Assembly: GCA_050084985.1 (NCBI GenBank)
Contig: JBITNC010000001.1
Span: 57,660,001 to 57,724,000 of the forward strand
Origin: Nageia nagi
Lineage: Eukaryota > Pinophyta
DNA: 64,000 nt
Direction of reading: 5' to 3'
Each line of letters starts with the position of its first letter. Position 1 is the first letter of the stretch. Positions 61,741 to 64,000 of this stretch are shown here, one piece after another. The notes under the pieces are model-generated. The model was not told the DNA's origin. It saw only the letters and a program-made list of their open reading frames with translations, and made no database searches. The position numbers and the translations under genes are program-made.

Positions 61741-61949
61741 TTGTTTTTTTTCTTTTTATTTCCCATGATGTTAGCATTGTGTGGATAGTTACACACATTG
61801 CTAGTACAATGGAATGCTTTGAATTTTGCAAAAAATAAAAGGTATCCATGCTCTTGCTCATGAATTTGGTATTTTACAGGGCATGAGGGTATCATATTTC
61901 AAGCATAGAAATGTTTGAGATGGATGGCATTTAATGTATTTAGTTCCTC

Positions 61950-62890
61950 CTTTCCATCCATAGATGATAGTATATATGCTCTTGATCCTATTACTTCAAC
62001 TACAACATATGGTCATAGGTTCAAATTTTCTTTTTGCTTCATCATTTGCTTCTCTTTTGTTTATATTTTCTTTTAACACTAGATCTCCCACTTGGAATTC
62101 TTTTTTTTTTATCTTCTTATCAAATGCACTTTTGAGTTTTGCATGGTAGAGTTTTTGATGTTCAATGGCTTTGATTCTTTTCTCATCTAATAATTCCAGC
62201 TACTACAATCTTGCTTTTCTTGCATCTTCATCTAAAATATCACTTTGCAAGAAAATCCTAAGGGAGGGGATTTCTAATTCTAGTGGAAAAATGGCCTCAT
62301 CCCCATATACTAATGAAAATGGTGTTGCCCTAGTGGTTGTATGGACACTAGTTCTATATTCCCATACTGCATATGGTAATTTCTCATGCCAATATCTCTT
62401 GTATTTATCCTATGTTTTGGAAAGAATGATCTTGATTGTCTTATTTGAAGATTTAGCTTGACCATTTCCTTGAGGGTAGTATACAGAAGAAAAGGTTTGC
62501 ATAATATGAAACTTTTTACAAAATGATTTCATGTCTTTACCTTTGAAATTTGGTCCATTATCCATAATCAATCTTTGTGGTACACCAAACCTTGTGATGA
62601 TATTTTTAGTGAGAAATGCAATTATTTTTTCATGAGTAACTGATTTCATTGGGATAGCCTCCACCCACTTGATAGTAAATTTTGTAGTTGTGATGAAAAA
62701 CTTGTGTCATTCCCTAGAGTGAGGATTTATCATACCAATTAAATCTACTTCCCATTTAGCAAATGACCATGGATAAATAATAGAATGTAATTCTTAGGTA
62801 GGTTGCTTCTCTAAATTTGCATGTTTTTGGCATTGCAAACAATTTTTTACATGGGCTTTACAATCCTCTTCCATAGAAGGTCAATAATAT
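61950..62890 (-). pseudogene. Gypsy-3 integrase remnant
   Basis: The zinc end shows EDCKAHVKNCLQCQKHAN. The core (62,664-62,410) reads NIITRFGVPQRLIMDNGPNF, then YYPQGNGQAKSSNKTI; the second catalytic Asp (DNG) is kept. Downstream on the minus strand come the YAVWEYRT-like and TPF.LVYGDEA-like phrases and the basic tail to about 61,950. Two frame changes are needed. Confidence 0.85.
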
Positions 62891-63153
62891 ACAATCTTTA
62901 AAATTTTAATGTGTAGTGCTTTTGCATGGAAGTGAGCACCACATAAACCATCATGAGCTTGTTCCAAGGTAATAGCTATCTCATATTATATAGAACATCT
63001 CAATAATGCACCATCAAATGACCTCCCATGTAATACTTCTCGAATGATCACATATCTTAGTGCAGTTCTCTTTAATCTCATTCTTTCATTTCTATCAAAG
63101 TTTTCAGGAATTATTTAATTTTTCAAATAATTGTAGTTATCAAAGTACCAATT

Positions 63154-63660
63154 CTAAAAATCATTCTCTTCTATAATAAGACAAGCCTGAATCTCATCCA
63201 TATGATCCAAATAATAAGGAGAGCATAACTTATGAATTGTGAGGATGGTCTCTTCATCTTCAATCTCAATTGGTGCTAGAGAAGTTGCACTTGGCATTGC
63301 ATCTACATAATTGTTATTAGTTACTAGAATATTTTGAATAGTATATCTATCAAAATGATCCAATAAATTAGTCACCACAAGTCTATAAGGTTTTAAATTT
63401 TCATCCTTAGTATCAAATAAATCTTGCACTTGTTTGAAAACAAGTTATGAATCCCCATATATCTATATATCCTTGATTTTCAAAGTTACAATAGCTTTCA
63501 ATACTAATATTAGAGCATCATATTTAGCCATATTATTTGTGCATTCAAAACCAAGTTTTTATGCCATAGGGATTACCTTATTTGTAGGAGATAGCAAAAT
63601 AATACTTGCCCCTACTCCATGAGAACATTTTGATCCATCAAAATACAAGGTCCATACAGT
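63154..63660 (-). pseudogene. Gypsy-3 archaeal-type RNase H remnant
   Basis: NNMAKYDALILVLKA (about 63,500-63,540 on the minus strand) corresponds to the NN.AEYEAL motif. It is followed by IQIYGDS and, in the open stretch 63,429-63,154, by the domain end with DNLL-type sequence and NNYVDAMPSATSLAPIEIED. It would act on the RNA-DNA hybrid during reverse transcription. Confidence 0.75.
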
Positions 63661-64000
63661 GGGCTCATCTTCCATGAGACATATGTACTCATCAGGGATT
63701 GAAATCTCATCAAATTCATGCCACTGTCAACCCTCTATTAGGCCTTCATGCCATTGGTAGCATGGATCTCCTTGATATTCATTTGGAAATTCTTCATGGA
63801 TGACTACCTCCCCATCTTGAGGGAAATCAACTATCAAATATAAGATTTGCTTGGCCTTTGATAGATTTTTGTTTTACAATATTGATGTTGAATTCTTGTA
63901 ACAACATTAGCCACTTTGCAGGTCTACTTGATAAATGTTGCTTAACCACAAGATATTTCAATGGGTTGATAGGAATAACAACAAATGTAGTAAAATATAA

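Larger units (their letters stand above)
61950..64000 (-). mobile_element. Gypsy-3: Tat-like Ty3/gypsy pol remnant, continues past the right edge
   Basis: From the right edge on the minus strand: the end of an RNase H (about 64,000-63,870), an archaeal-type RNase H (63,650-63,154), the integrase zinc end (about 62,890-62,780) and the integrase core and tail (62,690-61,950). The order matches gypsy-2. Several blocks are open for 80-90 codons, so it is less worn than gypsy-1. Confidence 0.82.

Overview
This window is nuclear DNA from a land plant. The evidence is one spliced TOPLESS-type gene with plant splice signals, standing in a thick layer of nested, decayed LTR retrotransposons with plant Ty1/copia and Ty3/gypsy (Tat-like) domains. 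The DNA is very AT-rich by eye, and most retroelement stop codons look like C-to-T decay of CAA, CAG or TGG codons. That pattern, with two RNase H domains in the gypsy elements, would fit an AT-rich gymnosperm (Welwitschia is known for an AT-rich, deamination-worn genome), but the species is a guess.

Layout. 1-330: part of a ~165-bp tandem repeat. 2,060 to about 23,200: one old Tat-like gypsy element on the minus strand (gypsy-1; order gag, protease, archaeal-type RNase H, reverse transcriptase, RNase H, integrase). It is split by a complete but dead copia element (4,657-12,862, plus strand) and by a gag-only, non-autonomous LTR element (13,866-18,961, minus strand, target duplication ATAAT). 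23,420-23,680: a 43-bp minisatellite. 24,960-28,534: a second gypsy pol remnant (gypsy-2, minus), abutted by the 5' part of a second copy of the copia family (28,535 to ~31,350). 32,760-35,690 and 37,915-45,480: two direct copies of a ~3-kb sequence. The second copy is split by a 4,319-bp TG...CA element with target duplication CTAGA, probably a giant solo LTR; the first copy keeps the empty site. 45,642-51,535: the host gene. 53,955-58,560: a third LTR element (minus) with gag and protease remnants. 61,190-61,740: a ~190-bp tandem repeat. 61,950-64,000: a third gypsy pol remnant (gypsy-3, minus), running off the window.

The one host gene encodes a TOPLESS/TPR-family co-repressor in 15 exons. 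I could join all exons in frame with no stop (704 codons), yet the product lacks the entire first WD40 propeller: the N-terminal TPD module (LisH-CTLH-CRA) is followed by a short linker and then all seven blades of the second propeller. This is the most interesting feature of the window. Next come the gag-only element, which appears to be derived from the same gypsy family it sits in, and the giant LTR with a quasi-regular array of TTTTAAAAT-type motifs.
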